A stretch of 64,000 bases of DNA from Shimia ponticola (GTDB lineage: Bacteria > Pseudomonadota > Alphaproteobacteria > Rhodobacterales > Rhodobacteraceae). Under the pieces are notes generated by a model. It did no database searches. It was not told the origin of the DNA and saw nothing but the letters and a program-made list of their open reading frames with translations. Shown here piece by piece: positions 25,336-34,029 of the stretch. The stretch lies in NCBI RefSeq assembly GCF_007995215.1, contig NZ_VCDK01000007.1:1-64000 (forward strand). Reading direction: 5' to 3'. How positions within the stretch are numbered: position 1 is the first letter of the stretch; every line of letters starts with the position of its first letter. The translations under genes and the position numbers were made by a program.

Positions 25336-26211
25336 ATGGCTGACATTTCCTTAGGCGGCGCGGCGCAAAGCGTGGGCAGCATCCAGTCGAGCTATATGGC
25401 GCAGGTTCACAGGCGCCGGCTTTATGGCGGACTGACTCTGCTGATTTTTGTCGTTCTGATGGTGTCCGGTTTCAACGTCGCGGACGACCGCAACGCTGGC
25501 GGTTTCTGGGAAGGTCTGCACCAGATCAGTGACTATCCTGCCGACGTCCTGTCCGAAGCCTGGGAGAAGCGGGCCGATCTGCCCGGTTTGGTTGCCAAAT
25601 ACTTCCCGGCCCTTGTTGAAACGATCAACATTGCCGCTGTCTCGACCCTCATCGGCGCCATCGGTGGGTTGTTCCTGTCCTTGCTCGGGACGCGCGGTCT
25701 GGCGAAATGGCCGCGTTTGATCCCTCTGTTCCGCCGCATCTCCGACATTATGCGCGCTGTGCCGGAGATCGTAATCGCGCTTGTGCTGATCTTCGTTCTG
25801 GGCGGCGGGCCGGTGCCTGCGATGATCGCCATCGCGATCCACACCGCGGGTGCCCTTGGCAAGATGTTCTCCGAAGTGGCCGAAAATGCCGATCTGAAGC
25901 CGGTCGAGGGCCTCGCCTCCACCGGCGCAACCTGGTCGCAGCGCATGCTCTTGGGTGTGCTGCCACAGGTCGCACCGAATTATCTCAGCTATTCCCTGCT
26001 GCGCTTTGAAATCAACATCCGCGCCTCGGCCATTCTGGGTTTCGTCGGTGCGGGCGGGCTTGGTTACGAACTGCGCAACGCCATGGCCTGGGGGCCGGGG
26101 CGGTTCGACGAGGCCGCCGCCATCTTCATCCTGCTCTTCGGGACGATCGTCTTCTTCGATCAGGTGTCCAGCCGCTACCGCAACCGTCTGACAGAGGGGC
26201 AAGGCCAATGA
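25336..26211 (+). CDS. phnE: Phosphonate ABC importer permease, copy 2a
   Basis: 291 aa. PhnE core: AVPEIVIALVLIFVLGGGPVPAM, AGALGKMFSEVAENADLKPVEGLASTG (EAA loop), ASAILGFVGAGGLGYELRNAM. GGGGG stands before the ATG. Overlaps the next PhnE by 4 bp. Confidence 0.91.
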   Translation: MADISLGGAAQSVGSIQSSYMAQVHRRRLYGGLTLLIFVVLMVSGFNVADDRNAGGFWEGLHQISDYPADVLSEAWEKRADLPGLVAKYFPALVETINIAAVSTLIGAIGGLFLSLLGTRGLAKWPRLIPLFRRISDIMRAVPEIVIALVLIFVLGGGPVPAMIAIAIHTAGALGKMFSEVAENADLKPVEGLASTGATWSQRMLLGVLPQVAPNYLSYSLLRFEINIRASAILGFVGAGGLGYELRNAMAWGPGRFDEAAAIFILLFGTIVFFDQVSSRYRNRLTEGQGQ

Positions 26212-27521
26212 CCGCGACTGATCTGAGCCTCACCAAACACAACGCAGACAAGCTGTTTCAGCGCAAGCGCCTGATCGGTTTTGGTATCCCCGCCTTCATC
26301 TTTGCCTATCTGGTCTACATCTTCTTTGCTTTCGATATTTCTGGGTTGGCGGGGCGCGCCAACCTCGACAACGCGGTCACGCTGGCCTCTGACAGTTGGT
26401 CGCACAAGGTTCACGTCACACGCGACAACCGGTCTGGTGAGATCACTTACGCGGTCGAAGGCGAGCGCAAGGGCACGTATCCCGAAGGTCAGCGGCCCGA
26501 TTGGGTAAGCGGCGATGAGGTAATTACCATTGATCTTGGCGGCGATCACATCGTGCGCTACCTGCCGGACAACCGGACCGAAATCGAAATCCCCGGTTTC
26601 CCTTTGATCGAAGTTCAGGCGGAAGGTCGCAGCCTGACCAGCAACCTGCCCGCCGACCTGCCGGATTGGATTTCCGCTTCGAACCGGCGCATTGGAATCA
26701 CCACGCCCGAAGGTCGCATCACCCTGACAGGGGCGCGAACCGAAGTCTTCAATTACTTCCCCGGGTGGGAGCTCTTCTGGTTCACCCTCGACAGCCCGTA
26801 CCACGGGCAAGGCCTTGGCGCGATCCTGTTCGGCGAACAGATCGATCCGACGCGCTCCAATATCACAGGTGCCATTTCCGACTGGTGGAACAATGCCATG
26901 TGGCGGCACAAGGACGTCGCCTGGGCGATTGGCGAGACGATCCTGATGGCCTTCCTTGGCACCATGGGTGCGGCGATCATCGCCCTTCCGCTGGCCTTCA
27001 TGGCGGCGAAACGCTTTTCGCCCGTCATGATGCTGCGTGCGGCGACACGCCGGGTTTTTGATTTTGTGCGTGGCGTGGATGCCTTGATCTGGACCGTGGT
27101 GCTGGCGCGTGCCTTTGGACCTGGGCCGCTGACGGGAGCACTGGCCATCTTGATCACCGACACCGGGACCTTCGGCAAGATTTTCTCCGAAGCGCTGGAA
27201 AACGTCGATCAGAAGCAGATCGAAGGCGTCGAGTCCACCGGGGCTAAGCCGCTGCAACGCTACCGTTTTGGCGTGATCCCGCAGGTGGTGCCGGTGTTAT
27301 TGGCGCAGATCCTGTACTTTCTGGAATCTAACACGCGTTCGGCCACCATCATTGGCGCAATCACGGGCGGCGGTATTGGCCTTATGCTGACCCAAGCAAT
27401 CCAGACCCAGAAGGATTGGGAGGAGGTCGCCTATTACATCGTCCTGATCGTGGTCATGGTGATGTTCATGGATTGGTTCTCCGGCTGGCTGCGTGGAAAG
27501 TTGATCGGACGAAAAGACTGA
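26208..27521 (+). CDS. phnE: Phosphonate ABC importer permease with large periplasmic insertion
   Basis: 437 aa, about 150 longer than its partner. The extra mass lies between the first membrane helix (residues ~22-42) and the next at ~235: a hydrophilic, beta-rich stretch with repeated IEIPGFPLIEV, ISASNRRIGITTPEGRITL and EVFNYFPGWELFWF. The C-terminal 200 residues are a normal PhnE core (FGKIFSEALENVDQKQIEGVESTGA, ATIIGAITGGGIGLML). The insertion should face the periplasm, perhaps helping dock PhnD2. Confidence 0.88.
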   Translation: MTATDLSLTKHNADKLFQRKRLIGFGIPAFIFAYLVYIFFAFDISGLAGRANLDNAVTLASDSWSHKVHVTRDNRSGEITYAVEGERKGTYPEGQRPDWVSGDEVITIDLGGDHIVRYLPDNRTEIEIPGFPLIEVQAEGRSLTSNLPADLPDWISASNRRIGITTPEGRITLTGARTEVFNYFPGWELFWFTLDSPYHGQGLGAILFGEQIDPTRSNITGAISDWWNNAMWRHKDVAWAIGETILMAFLGTMGAAIIALPLAFMAAKRFSPVMMLRAATRRVFDFVRGVDALIWTVVLARAFGPGPLTGALAILITDTGTFGKIFSEALENVDQKQIEGVESTGAKPLQRYRFGVIPQVVPVLLAQILYFLESNTRSATIIGAITGGGIGLMLTQAIQTQKDWEEVAYYIVLIVVMVMFMDWFSGWLRGKLIGRKD

Positions 27522-28162
27522 TGGCGCGCCTCTTGATCACCGGTGTGAACCGGGGTATCGGAGCGGCGCTTCATGCTAAGGCCGTTGCCCTTGGACATCA
27601 GGTCATCGGCACCACCCGTGACGGGCGGGATAGCACAGTTCCCCTGGTGCTGGACACGCCTGAAACCATCGCGGAACAACTTTCGGGCGTTGGTCCTTTG
27701 GATATCCTGATCAACAACGCGGGCGTGATCTCGCCTGACCGACAGTCACCGCTCGATATGGACTTTGCAGGTTTTGCCCACGCGCTGACGATCAACAGCA
27801 TCGCTCCGTTGGCTGTCGCGCAAGCCGTCTTGCCCCAACTGCGCCAGAGTGCTGCGCCAAAGATCCTGACGATTTCGTCGCAGATGGCGTGGATGGGGTA
27901 TCGCAAAGCTGATCGCATTGCCTACCGGGCGTCAAAAGCCGCTGTGAACAAAGTGATGCAGGGGCTTGCCACCGCTCTCGAACCCGAAGAAATTTCGGTT
28001 GCGTTGGTCGACCCTGGCTGGGTGCGAACCGATATGGGCGGCGCAGATGCAGAGGAAGACCCACATGACGTGGCCTGCGGTGTTTTGAACATTGCCCGCG
28101 ACTTGACCCTAGAGGACACTGGGAAGTTTTTCCGCTTCACAGGTGAGGAAAGAGAGTTCTAG
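27521..28162 (+). CDS. Short-chain dehydrogenase/reductase
   Basis: 213 aa. Classical [11 protein letters not shown] cofactor loop, NNAGV, ISSQ and the catalytic YRASK. NAD(P)-linked oxidoreductase. The start overlaps the phnE stop by one base; longer starts lie inside phnE. Occupies the place held by the kinase/phosphodiesterase pair in block 1, so it may process a phosphonate-derived alcohol or aldehyde (inference). Confidence 0.86.
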   Translation: MARLLITGVNRGIGAALHAKAVALGHQVIGTTRDGRDSTVPLVLDTPETIAEQLSGVGPLDILINNAGVISPDRQSPLDMDFAGFAHALTINSIAPLAVAQAVLPQLRQSAAPKILTISSQMAWMGYRKADRIAYRASKAAVNKVMQGLATALEPEEISVALVDPGWVRTDMGGADAEEDPHDVACGVLNIARDLTLEDTGKFFRFTGEEREF

Positions 28163-28164
28163 AC

Positions 28165-28782
28165 GTGGCGCGACTGACTGCAAAAGACCCTTTCATTCAC
28201 TCGAACTGCGAAATCACCGATAGTCGCTTTGGTGCTTATGTCGAGATCGGCAAAGGAAGCCGGGTCAAAAATTCTTTTTTCGGTGACTACTCCTATTGCG
28301 ACCGTTATGCAGACATCGCAAACGCCCAGATCGGCAAATTCGCCAACATCGCAGCCTTCGCACGGGTCGGGGCCACTGACCACCCGCTTCATACGGCCGC
28401 CTGTCATCACTTCCTCTATCGGTCGGATGACTACTGGGACGATGCCGGACGGGATGAGGACTTCTTCGCGCACCGCCGGTCCCGCACGGCCCATATCGGC
28501 CGTGACACATGGATCGGTGCTGGCGCAATGATCAAACCGGAAGTGACCCTTGGCGATGGAGCGGTCGTTGCTGCGGGCGCCGTCGTGACCAAGGACGTAG
28601 CCCCCTACACCATCGTTGCAGGCACCCCTGCCAAAGTGCTGCGTTTGCGCCAACCGCCCGAGATCGCTGAGCGGCTGATTGCGCTGGCATGGTGGGATTG
28701 GTCGCATGAGGATATCCGGCAAGCCCTTCCAGATTTTAGGTCCCTCACAGCCGAAGCCTTTCTCGAAAAATACGCGACCTAG
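28165..28782 (+). CDS. Phosphonate-cluster hexapeptide-repeat transferase, copy 2
   Basis: 205 aa, paralog of the 20713 protein: hexapeptide coils through [21 protein letters not shown] and [26 protein letters not shown], with [17 protein letters not shown] in the acceptor loop. Starts 2 bp after the SDR stop. Its end overlaps phnF2 (opposite strand) by 4 bp. Likely acyltransferase on a phosphonate pathway compound; substrate unknown. Confidence 0.85.
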   Translation: MARLTAKDPFIHSNCEITDSRFGAYVEIGKGSRVKNSFFGDYSYCDRYADIANAQIGKFANIAAFARVGATDHPLHTAACHHFLYRSDDYWDDAGRDEDFFAHRRSRTAHIGRDTWIGAGAMIKPEVTLGDGAVVAAGAVVTKDVAPYTIVAGTPAKVLRLRQPPEIAERLIALAWWDWSHEDIRQALPDFRSLTAEAFLEKYAT

Positions 28783-29498
28783 CCTTCCAGTGTCAGCGTC
28801 ACCCTGTCACCGGCGAACCATGTGCGGCCAAACTCAACCGACATACCAGCATGATCCACGTTGACACCTGAGGACTTCAAGATTGGATCGCCTTCAGAAA
28901 CCAGAAGATGGAGCGCATGAGTTGCCGTGGCCCGTACCGCAGTCAGACGGGTAGAGGCGCGGGTGTAGTCGGAGATCCCAGCCATAAGCAACGCCTCCGT
29001 TACGCTGCTGGTTTGGCTCAGGGCCTCGCAGATGCCGGTAAGACGCCCGATTGGAAACAAGCTTTCAAACACGGCGATCGGCTGGCCGTCGGCGAGCGAC
29101 AGCCCGTGATAGGCACAAACCGGATCACCCGGGGCAATCTGCAGCGCTTTGGCTTCGCCCGTCGTCGCGGAACGCTCCTCGACCTGGAGAACGCGCTTGT
29201 CGGGCCGCCTGCCTGCGGCGATCAGGTTCTCGTGGAACCGCACACGTTGCCCAATCGGGTAGTCCGTCGGCGTGGCTGCGACGAAAGCACCAGAACCACG
29301 ACGGGTGCGGATCAGACCTTCCTCGACCAGAGCCGAAATACCGTGGCGAACTGTGTGCCGATTGACGCCAAAGCGCTCGGCCAAACCTGCCTCGGTCGGC
29401 AGTTTGTCTCCGGGCGCATATTTACCCTCCGCCAAATCACTGCGCAGCGCATCTGCGATGGCCTGCCAGATGGGTGTTTTGCCTGAATTGTCACGCAA
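28779..29498 (-). CDS. phnF: GntR/HutC-family regulator PhnF, copy 2
   Basis: 239 aa. GntR helix-turn-helix ([34 protein letters not shown]) plus UTRA domain. The only in-frame start after an upstream TGA is TTG, with AGAAGAG before it. Divergent from phnG2 and, unlike PhnF1, not part of the operon it faces. It likely controls the canonical C-P lyase genes through an AT-rich site in the 81-bp gap. Confidence 0.87.
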   Translation of the reverse strand: MRDNSGKTPIWQAIADALRSDLAEGKYAPGDKLPTEAGLAERFGVNRHTVRHGISALVEEGLIRTRRGSGAFVAATPTDYPIGQRVRFHENLIAAGRRPDKRVLQVEERSATTGEAKALQIAPGDPVCAYHGLSLADGQPIAVFESLFPIGRLTGICEALSQTSSVTEALLMAGISDYTRASTRLTAVRATATHALHLLVSEGDPILKSSGVNVDHAGMSVEFGRTWFAGDRVTLTLEG

Positions 29499-29505
29499 GT
29501 TTCAC
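29488..29505 (+). promoter_or_regulatory. Candidate Pho box for phnG2
   Basis: TTGTCAC-GCAA-GTTTCAC, two diverged Pho half-sites at 11-base spacing, 75 bp before phnG2 and overlapping the phnF2 start. Confidence 0.5.
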
Positions 29506-29541
29506 AAATCTCTTCTGTCGTGAGAGGTGAACTCTGTTATG

Positions 29542-29564
29542 ATATGTATAGTTGTATAGTATAT
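29542..29564. promoter_or_regulatory. Candidate PhnF2 operator / -10 region
   Basis: Imperfect AT-rich dyad ATATGTATA / TATAGTATAT, 15 bases before the phnG2 start. It shares nothing with the PhnF1 palindrome, so the two regulators probably do not cross-bind. Confidence 0.35.
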
Positions 29565-29579
29565 GGAAAAGTTGTCGAG

Positions 29580-30035
29580 ATGAAAGACACTTTCGACGAA
29601 AACGCCGAGCGAAAAGCCTGGATGGGTCTGCTTGCCAAGGCTCCGGAAGGCCGCGTTGCAGCCCTGCTGGATGCCGCCATGTCGCGTCCAGAATTCACAT
29701 GGCTGCGCGCGCCTGAGATTGGCAGCACAATGGTTCGTGGCCGCGCCGGTGGGACTGGCGCGCCATTTAACATCGGAGAGATGACTGTCACGCGCTGCGC
29801 GCTGACGCTCGCCAGCGGTGAAGTCGGCCACGCATATATTCAGGGTCGCCGCAAATCTGATGCAGAAGCGGCGGCGCTTGTCGACGCGTTGATGCAAGGG
29901 TCCAATGCCTCAGCCGTCCGGGAGGCCGTTCTTGACCCGCTCGAGGCGGAGCGGTTCGCCGCAAAGACCGCCCGCGCCGAAAAAGCTGCCGCAACGAAGG
30001 TCGAGTTTTTCACAATGGCACGGGGAGAGGACTGA
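29580..30035 (+). CDS. phnG: PhnG, copy 2 (canonical cluster)
   Basis: 151 aa. Typical PhnG: RKAWMGLLAKAP, TMVRGRAGGTGAPFNIGEMTVTRCALTL and GHAYIQGRRKSDAEAAALVDALMQ. The GRAGGTG-PFN-GE-T motif is the classical form, whereas the block 1 PhnG has diverged. The start MKDTFDEN is chosen over an upstream ATG by family length. Overlaps phnH2 by one base. Confidence 0.92.
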   Translation: MKDTFDENAERKAWMGLLAKAPEGRVAALLDAAMSRPEFTWLRAPEIGSTMVRGRAGGTGAPFNIGEMTVTRCALTLASGEVGHAYIQGRRKSDAEAAALVDALMQGSNASAVREAVLDPLEAERFAAKTARAEKAAATKVEFFTMARGED

Positions 30036-30598
30036 TGCAGGCAACCGCTCTGGCAGGTGGGTTCGAAAATCCCGCCACCCAATCCGCCCACGCGTTCCGG
30101 AGTGTCATGGAAGCCATGGCGCGACCGGGCACGATTAAGAGTATTCAGGGTGGCGCGCCGCCCGAGCCTTTGTCCGCCGCGGCCGGAACCGTTCTTTTGA
30201 CCCTGTGCGACACTGACACGCCCGTCTATCTCGCTGGCAAGGCAGACACGGACGATGTCCGCAAATGGCTGGCCTTTCATACAGGCGCCCCGCTGGCAGG
30301 ACCGTCACATGCGATGTTTGCCGTCGGCGACTGGGACGCATTGTTGCCGCTTGGCAGCTATCCCGTTGGAACGCCGGAATATCCCGACCGCTCGACAACC
30401 CTGATCGTTGAATATGGTGAACTCGAAGCGGCCGGCGCAACGCTGCGCGGACCCGGGATCAAATCCGAAGCTGCGCTGTCCCTGCCGGAAACCCGCGCCT
30501 TCCAAAGCAACCGCGCACTGTTTCCACTCGGGCTCGATTTCATCTTCACCTGTGGCGACAAGTTGGCGGCATTGCCGCGCAGTACGGAGGTCTCCTGA
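30035..30598 (+). CDS. phnH: PhnH, copy 2 (canonical cluster)
   Basis: 187 aa. PhnH signature AFRSVMEAMARPGTI, then LLTLCDTDTPVYL, SYPVGTPEYPDRSTTLI, LRGPGIKSEA and FPLGLDFIFTCGDKLAALPRSTEV. Structural subunit of the C-P lyase core. One-base overlap with both neighbours. Confidence 0.93.
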   Translation: MQATALAGGFENPATQSAHAFRSVMEAMARPGTIKSIQGGAPPEPLSAAAGTVLLTLCDTDTPVYLAGKADTDDVRKWLAFHTGAPLAGPSHAMFAVGDWDALLPLGSYPVGTPEYPDRSTTLIVEYGELEAAGATLRGPGIKSEAALSLPETRAFQSNRALFPLGLDFIFTCGDKLAALPRSTEVS

Positions 30599-31686
30599 TG
30601 TATGTGGCTGTAAAAGGTGGCGAGAGGGCAATTGAAAGCGCCCATGCCTGGCTTGCGGAGGAACGCCGTGGCGATACGGATGTCGCCGAACTGAGCATTG
30701 CGCAGATCCGTGAACAGTTGAAGCTGGCCGTCGATCGCGTCATGGCCGAAGGTTCGCTCTATGATCCTGACCTTGCTGCGTTGGCGATCAAGCAATCGCG
30801 CGGTGATCTGATTGAGGCAATCTTCCTGATCCGAGCTTACCGCACCACACTGCCGAGGTTCGGCGCATCGGATCCGGTGGACACGGGTGCAATGGCCTGT
30901 GATCGGCGCATCTCGGCCACGTTCAAGGATCTGCCCGGCGGGCAAGTTCTCGGGCCGACCTTCGATTACACGCACCGACTGCTCGATTTTAAACTGGCCG
31001 CCGATGGTGACGTGCCCGAAGCCCCAACACGTGAGAGCGTTCCAGGCGACGTGCCGCATGTGACAGAGTTTCTCAACCGCGAAGGCCTGATCGAAGAAGC
31101 CCCCCGCGATGATACACCGCCGCCTGACCTGACGCGCGAGCCGCTTGGAATGCCGGCTGACCGCGCGCTTCGGCTGCAAGCGCTGACCCGCGCCGATGAA
31201 GGCTTCACGCTTGGTCTCGCCTATTCCACACAGCGCGGCTACGCGCGCAACCATGCCTTTGTCGGCGAGTTGCGGATTGGTCCTGTCGCGGTGGAAATGG
31301 AAATCCCCGAGCTGGGCTTTGCCATCGAGATTGGCGAAATGACCCTGACCGAATGCGAAACCGTCAACCAGTTCAAAGGATCAAAGACCGAACCGCCGCA
31401 ATTCACGCGTGGCTATGGGCTGGTCTTTGGCCAGTCCGAACGCAAGGCGATTTCCATGGCCCTGGTTGACCGCGCGCTGCGATGGGAAGAATTGGGCGAA
31501 GACAATGTTGGCGCACCTGCGCAAGACACGGAATTCGTCCTCTATCACGCGGACAATATTCAGGCGACGGGCTTTCTGGAGCACATCAAGCTGCCGCACT
31601 ACGTTGATTTCCAGGCGGAATTGGAATTGGTGCGCAAACTGCGCGAGGATGCAATCTCCGCGCAAGTGCCGGAGGCGGCAGAATGA
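30598..31686 (+). CDS. phnI: PhnI, copy 2 (canonical cluster)
   Basis: 362 aa. Closely follows E. coli PhnI: MYVAVKGGERAIE, ISATFKDLPGGQVLGPTFDYTHR, GYGLVFGQSERKAISMALVDRAL and zinc ligands H329 and H334 in HIKLPHYVDFQAELELVR. Catalyses nucleophilic attack on ATP by phosphonate with loss of adenine. In most genomes phnJ follows at once; here 250 bp with an antisense gene intervene. Confidence 0.94.
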   Translation: MYVAVKGGERAIESAHAWLAEERRGDTDVAELSIAQIREQLKLAVDRVMAEGSLYDPDLAALAIKQSRGDLIEAIFLIRAYRTTLPRFGASDPVDTGAMACDRRISATFKDLPGGQVLGPTFDYTHRLLDFKLAADGDVPEAPTRESVPGDVPHVTEFLNREGLIEEAPRDDTPPPDLTREPLGMPADRALRLQALTRADEGFTLGLAYSTQRGYARNHAFVGELRIGPVAVEMEIPELGFAIEIGEMTLTECETVNQFKGSKTEPPQFTRGYGLVFGQSERKAISMALVDRALRWEELGEDNVGAPAQDTEFVLYHADNIQATGFLEHIKLPHYVDFQAELELVRKLREDAISAQVPEAAE

Positions 31687-31698
31687 CCTGGCCCGCCC

Positions 31699-31872
31699 CT
31701 ATTTGGTGTCGAACACCCCGGCCTGCGACCGCGTGTCGATCAACCAGCCATCCGGCCCGGCCATATCGCTTGGATAATACCGTGCTACGATGCCCAGGCT
31801 CCACCGTAGCAGCGCATCAACTGCGAACGGTGCCAGCAAAGTTGCCAGACCTATCCAGATATAAAACAACAT
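31699..31872 (-). CDS. Small membrane protein antisense between phnI2 and phnJ2
   Basis: 57 aa, below usual gene-calling cut-offs. It starts with ATG after GGGGGAAAG (a good ribosome-binding site). N-terminal membrane helix (MLFYIWIGLATLLAPFAVDALL), amphipathic stretch (RWSLGIVARYYPSDM) and a short polar tail ending VFDTK. A Pho-like box lies 54 bp upstream on the same strand. I do not recognise a family. Protein-like composition, start signal and control site all favour a real gene; the competing plus-strand frame lacks these. Confidence 0.6.
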   Translation of the reverse strand: MLFYIWIGLATLLAPFAVDALLRWSLGIVARYYPSDMAGPDGWLIDTRSQAGVFDTK

Positions 31873-31925
31873 CGCGCTTTCCCCCAGACCGGTTTGTCGT
31901 CTTGGGGTGCATCAAACACAGGAAT

Positions 31926-31943
31926 GACACAGGGATATGACAG
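31926..31943 (-). promoter_or_regulatory. Candidate Pho box for the small antisense gene
   Basis: Minus-strand CTGTCAT-ATCC-CTGTGTC, followed 4 bases on by another CTGTG, so three CTGT units at 11-base steps. It overlaps the phnJ2 start on the other strand. Confidence 0.5.
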
Positions 31944-32797
31944 AAGCGTCCGAATATAACTTCGCCTATCTCGATGAACAGACCAAGCGGATGATCCGCC
32001 GAGCGATCCTCAAAGGGTTGGCGATCCCCGGGTATCAGGTGCCCTTCGCCAGTCGCGAGATGCCCATGCCTTATGGTTGGGGAACCGGAGGCGTGCAGGT
32101 TTCTGCCGCCGTTCTGACGCCGGATGATACGTTCAAGGTGATCGACCAAGGTGCGGATGACACCACCAACGCCGTTTCCATTCGGTCGTTTTTTGAACGC
32201 ACGGCGGGGGTTGAGACCACCACCGCGACCTCAGAGGCGAGCGTCATCCAAACCCGTCACCGCATCCCCGAAGAGCCGCTGACCGAGGATCAGATCCTCG
32301 TCTACCAGGTGCCAATCCCCGAGCCCTTACGCTTTCTGGAACCGCGCGAGAGCGAAACCCGCAAGATGCACAGCCTTGAGGAATACGGGCTGATGCATGT
32401 GAAGCTTTACGAGGATATCAGCCGTCATGGCCACATTGCGACCTCCTACGCCTATCCGGTCAAGGTCGAAGGCAGCTATGTGATGGATCCGTCACCGATC
32501 CCCAAGTTCGATAACCCAAAACTGGGCGACATGGCCGCCATCCAGCTGTTTGGCGCAGGGCGCGAGCAGCGGATATACGCGCTGCCGCCCTACACGCAGG
32601 TGGCCAGTCTAGATTTCGAAGACCACCCTTTCGAGGCCAGCAAGGCGGATCACCCCTGCGGGCTGTGCGATGCCACGGACAGCTATCTCGACGAGGTCAT
32701 AATGGACGACCAGGGCGGGCGCATGTTCGTCTGCTCCGACACGGACTATTGCGAAGCCCGGCGCGCCGCTGGCCACAAAGGAAAGGACGCGGCATGA
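31937..32797 (+). CDS. phnJ: PhnJ, carbon-phosphorus lyase (canonical)
   Basis: 286 aa, residue numbers coincide with E. coli. Gly32 (IPGYQVPF) for the glycyl radical, His108 (QTRHRIPE) at the zinc site, and all four cysteines: C241 and C244 (HPCGLCDATDSYLDE), C266 and C272 (MFVCSDTDYCE). These bind the [4Fe-4S]/SAM cluster and carry the thiyl radical that breaks the C-P bond of ribose-1-phosphonate 5-phosphate. Direct contrast to the block 1 homolog. Overlaps phnK2 by 4 bp. Confidence 0.96.
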   Translation: MTEASEYNFAYLDEQTKRMIRRAILKGLAIPGYQVPFASREMPMPYGWGTGGVQVSAAVLTPDDTFKVIDQGADDTTNAVSIRSFFERTAGVETTTATSEASVIQTRHRIPEEPLTEDQILVYQVPIPEPLRFLEPRESETRKMHSLEEYGLMHVKLYEDISRHGHIATSYAYPVKVEGSYVMDPSPIPKFDNPKLGDMAAIQLFGAGREQRIYALPPYTQVASLDFEDHPFEASKADHPCGLCDATDSYLDEVIMDDQGGRMFVCSDTDYCEARRAAGHKGKDAA

Positions 32798-33564
32798 CAC
32801 CTTTGCTGTCAGTTCAAGGTATCACCAAACGCTACGGCGCCCATATCGGCTGCGCGGATGTCTCCTTTGATCTCTATCCCGGTGAAGTGATGGGCATTGT
32901 CGGCGAAAGCGGATCGGGCAAGTCGACGCTGTTGAACTGCATGGCGGGGCATCTAGCACCAGATACCGGGCAGGTCGTGTTCGACACGCGCGCCGACGGC
33001 CCAAAGGATACCATCACCATGTCCGAGCCCGAACGGCGGATGCTGGGGCGGACCGACTGGGCTTTTGTTCATCAGCACGCCCGTGACGGACTGCGTATGG
33101 GCGTTTCGGCCGGCGGCAATGTCGGCGAGCGGTTGATGGCGGTCGGTGAACGGCACTACGGCGACATTCGCGGCAAGGCCACAGACTGGCTGGAGCGAGT
33201 CGAGATCGACGCCGGCCGCGTCGATGATCGCCCCACAACCTTTTCCGGTGGGATGCAGCAGCGCCTGCAGATTGCCCGAAACCTCGTGACGGGGCCACGT
33301 CTCGTGTTCATGGACGAGCCCACCGGCGGGCTGGACGTGTCGGTGCAGGCGCGGCTGCTGGACCTATTGCGCGGGCTGGTACGCGACATGGGCCTGTCGG
33401 CAATCATCGTCACCCACGACCTTGCCGTTGTGCGACTGCTCGCTGACCGGCTGATGGTGATGAAATCAGGCCGAGTGGTCGAGGCGGGCCTGACCGATCA
33501 AGTTCTGGATGATCCGCAACACGCCTATTCCCAACTTCTTGTCTCTTCCGTTTTGCAAGTGTGA
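32794..33564 (+). CDS. phnK: PhnK, C-P lyase ATPase, copy 2
   Basis: 256 aa. Walker A GESGSGKSTLLN, signature FSGGMQQRLQIARNL, Walker B LVFMDEPTGGLDVSV, H-loop THDLAVVRLLADR. Binds the PhnGHIJ core next to PhnJ. The start overlaps the phnJ2 stop (ATGA); a longer frame inside phnJ2 is not used. Confidence 0.93.
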   Translation: MTPLLSVQGITKRYGAHIGCADVSFDLYPGEVMGIVGESGSGKSTLLNCMAGHLAPDTGQVVFDTRADGPKDTITMSEPERRMLGRTDWAFVHQHARDGLRMGVSAGGNVGERLMAVGERHYGDIRGKATDWLERVEIDAGRVDDRPTTFSGGMQQRLQIARNLVTGPRLVFMDEPTGGLDVSVQARLLDLLRGLVRDMGLSAIIVTHDLAVVRLLADRLMVMKSGRVVEAGLTDQVLDDPQHAYSQLLVSSVLQV

Positions 33565-33567
33565 GTC

Positions 33568-34029
33568 ATGACAGTTCAAATCACTCAGGCTACGGATATG
33601 GATTGCCAAGATGTGGCTTCGTTCTTGGCCACCGCCTTACCGGAAAGTTGGCGCCAGCCAGAATTGCCAGACCGCGCGCAGATTCAACGCGTCCTCTCAC
33701 ATAACGCGTCCATCCTTATAATCGCACGTCAAGAAGACACCGTCGTGGGGCTGGCGCTTGGATGGTGCTTCCCGAACGCCGTCGCCCAGGGCGACTCAGT
33801 CATGCTGGATGAGCTTTTGGTCGCTTCCGACTGTCGCGGGATTGGCATCGGCACTGAGTTGGTAAAGTTATTTACAAAGACAGCACGGCAGCTCGGAAAA
33901 GCACCGATCGAAGTCTGGGCAACAACAGATTTTCCGGACGAGCCAGCCGCAACCCCGTTTGCACGAACAGGCGGCCAACAGGGCGAGTTGCTGCGCCAAT
34001 TCGACTGGCCAAAGGAGGCATGCGCATGA
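33568..34029 (+). CDS. GNAT acetyltransferase in phn operon (PhnO-like position)
   Basis: 153 aa. GNAT core: VVGLALGWCFPNA, MLDELLVASDCRGIGIGTELVKLF (acetyl-CoA loop with RGIGIG) and the final strand with AATPFARTGG. Sits between phnK2 and phnL2. E. coli PhnO is an aminoalkylphosphonate N-acetyltransferase, so a similar detoxifying or priming role is likely, but sequence identity to PhnO cannot be claimed. Confidence 0.78.
   Translation: MTVQITQATDMDCQDVASFLATALPESWRQPELPDRAQIQRVLSHNASILIIARQEDTVVGLALGWCFPNAVAQGDSVMLDELLVASDCRGIGIGTELVKLFTKTARQLGKAPIEVWATTDFPDEPAATPFARTGGQQGELLRQFDWPKEACA

Noticed and set aside
31683-31940. 85-codon plus-strand frame overlapping both the phnI2 stop and the phnJ2 start as ATGA
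   Set aside because: Arg/Pro/Thr-rich, without hydrophobic core or recognisable motif; the minus strand of the same stretch encodes a plausible membrane protein with its own ribosome-binding site. The ATGA overlaps may be remnants of a former phnI-phnJ junction.
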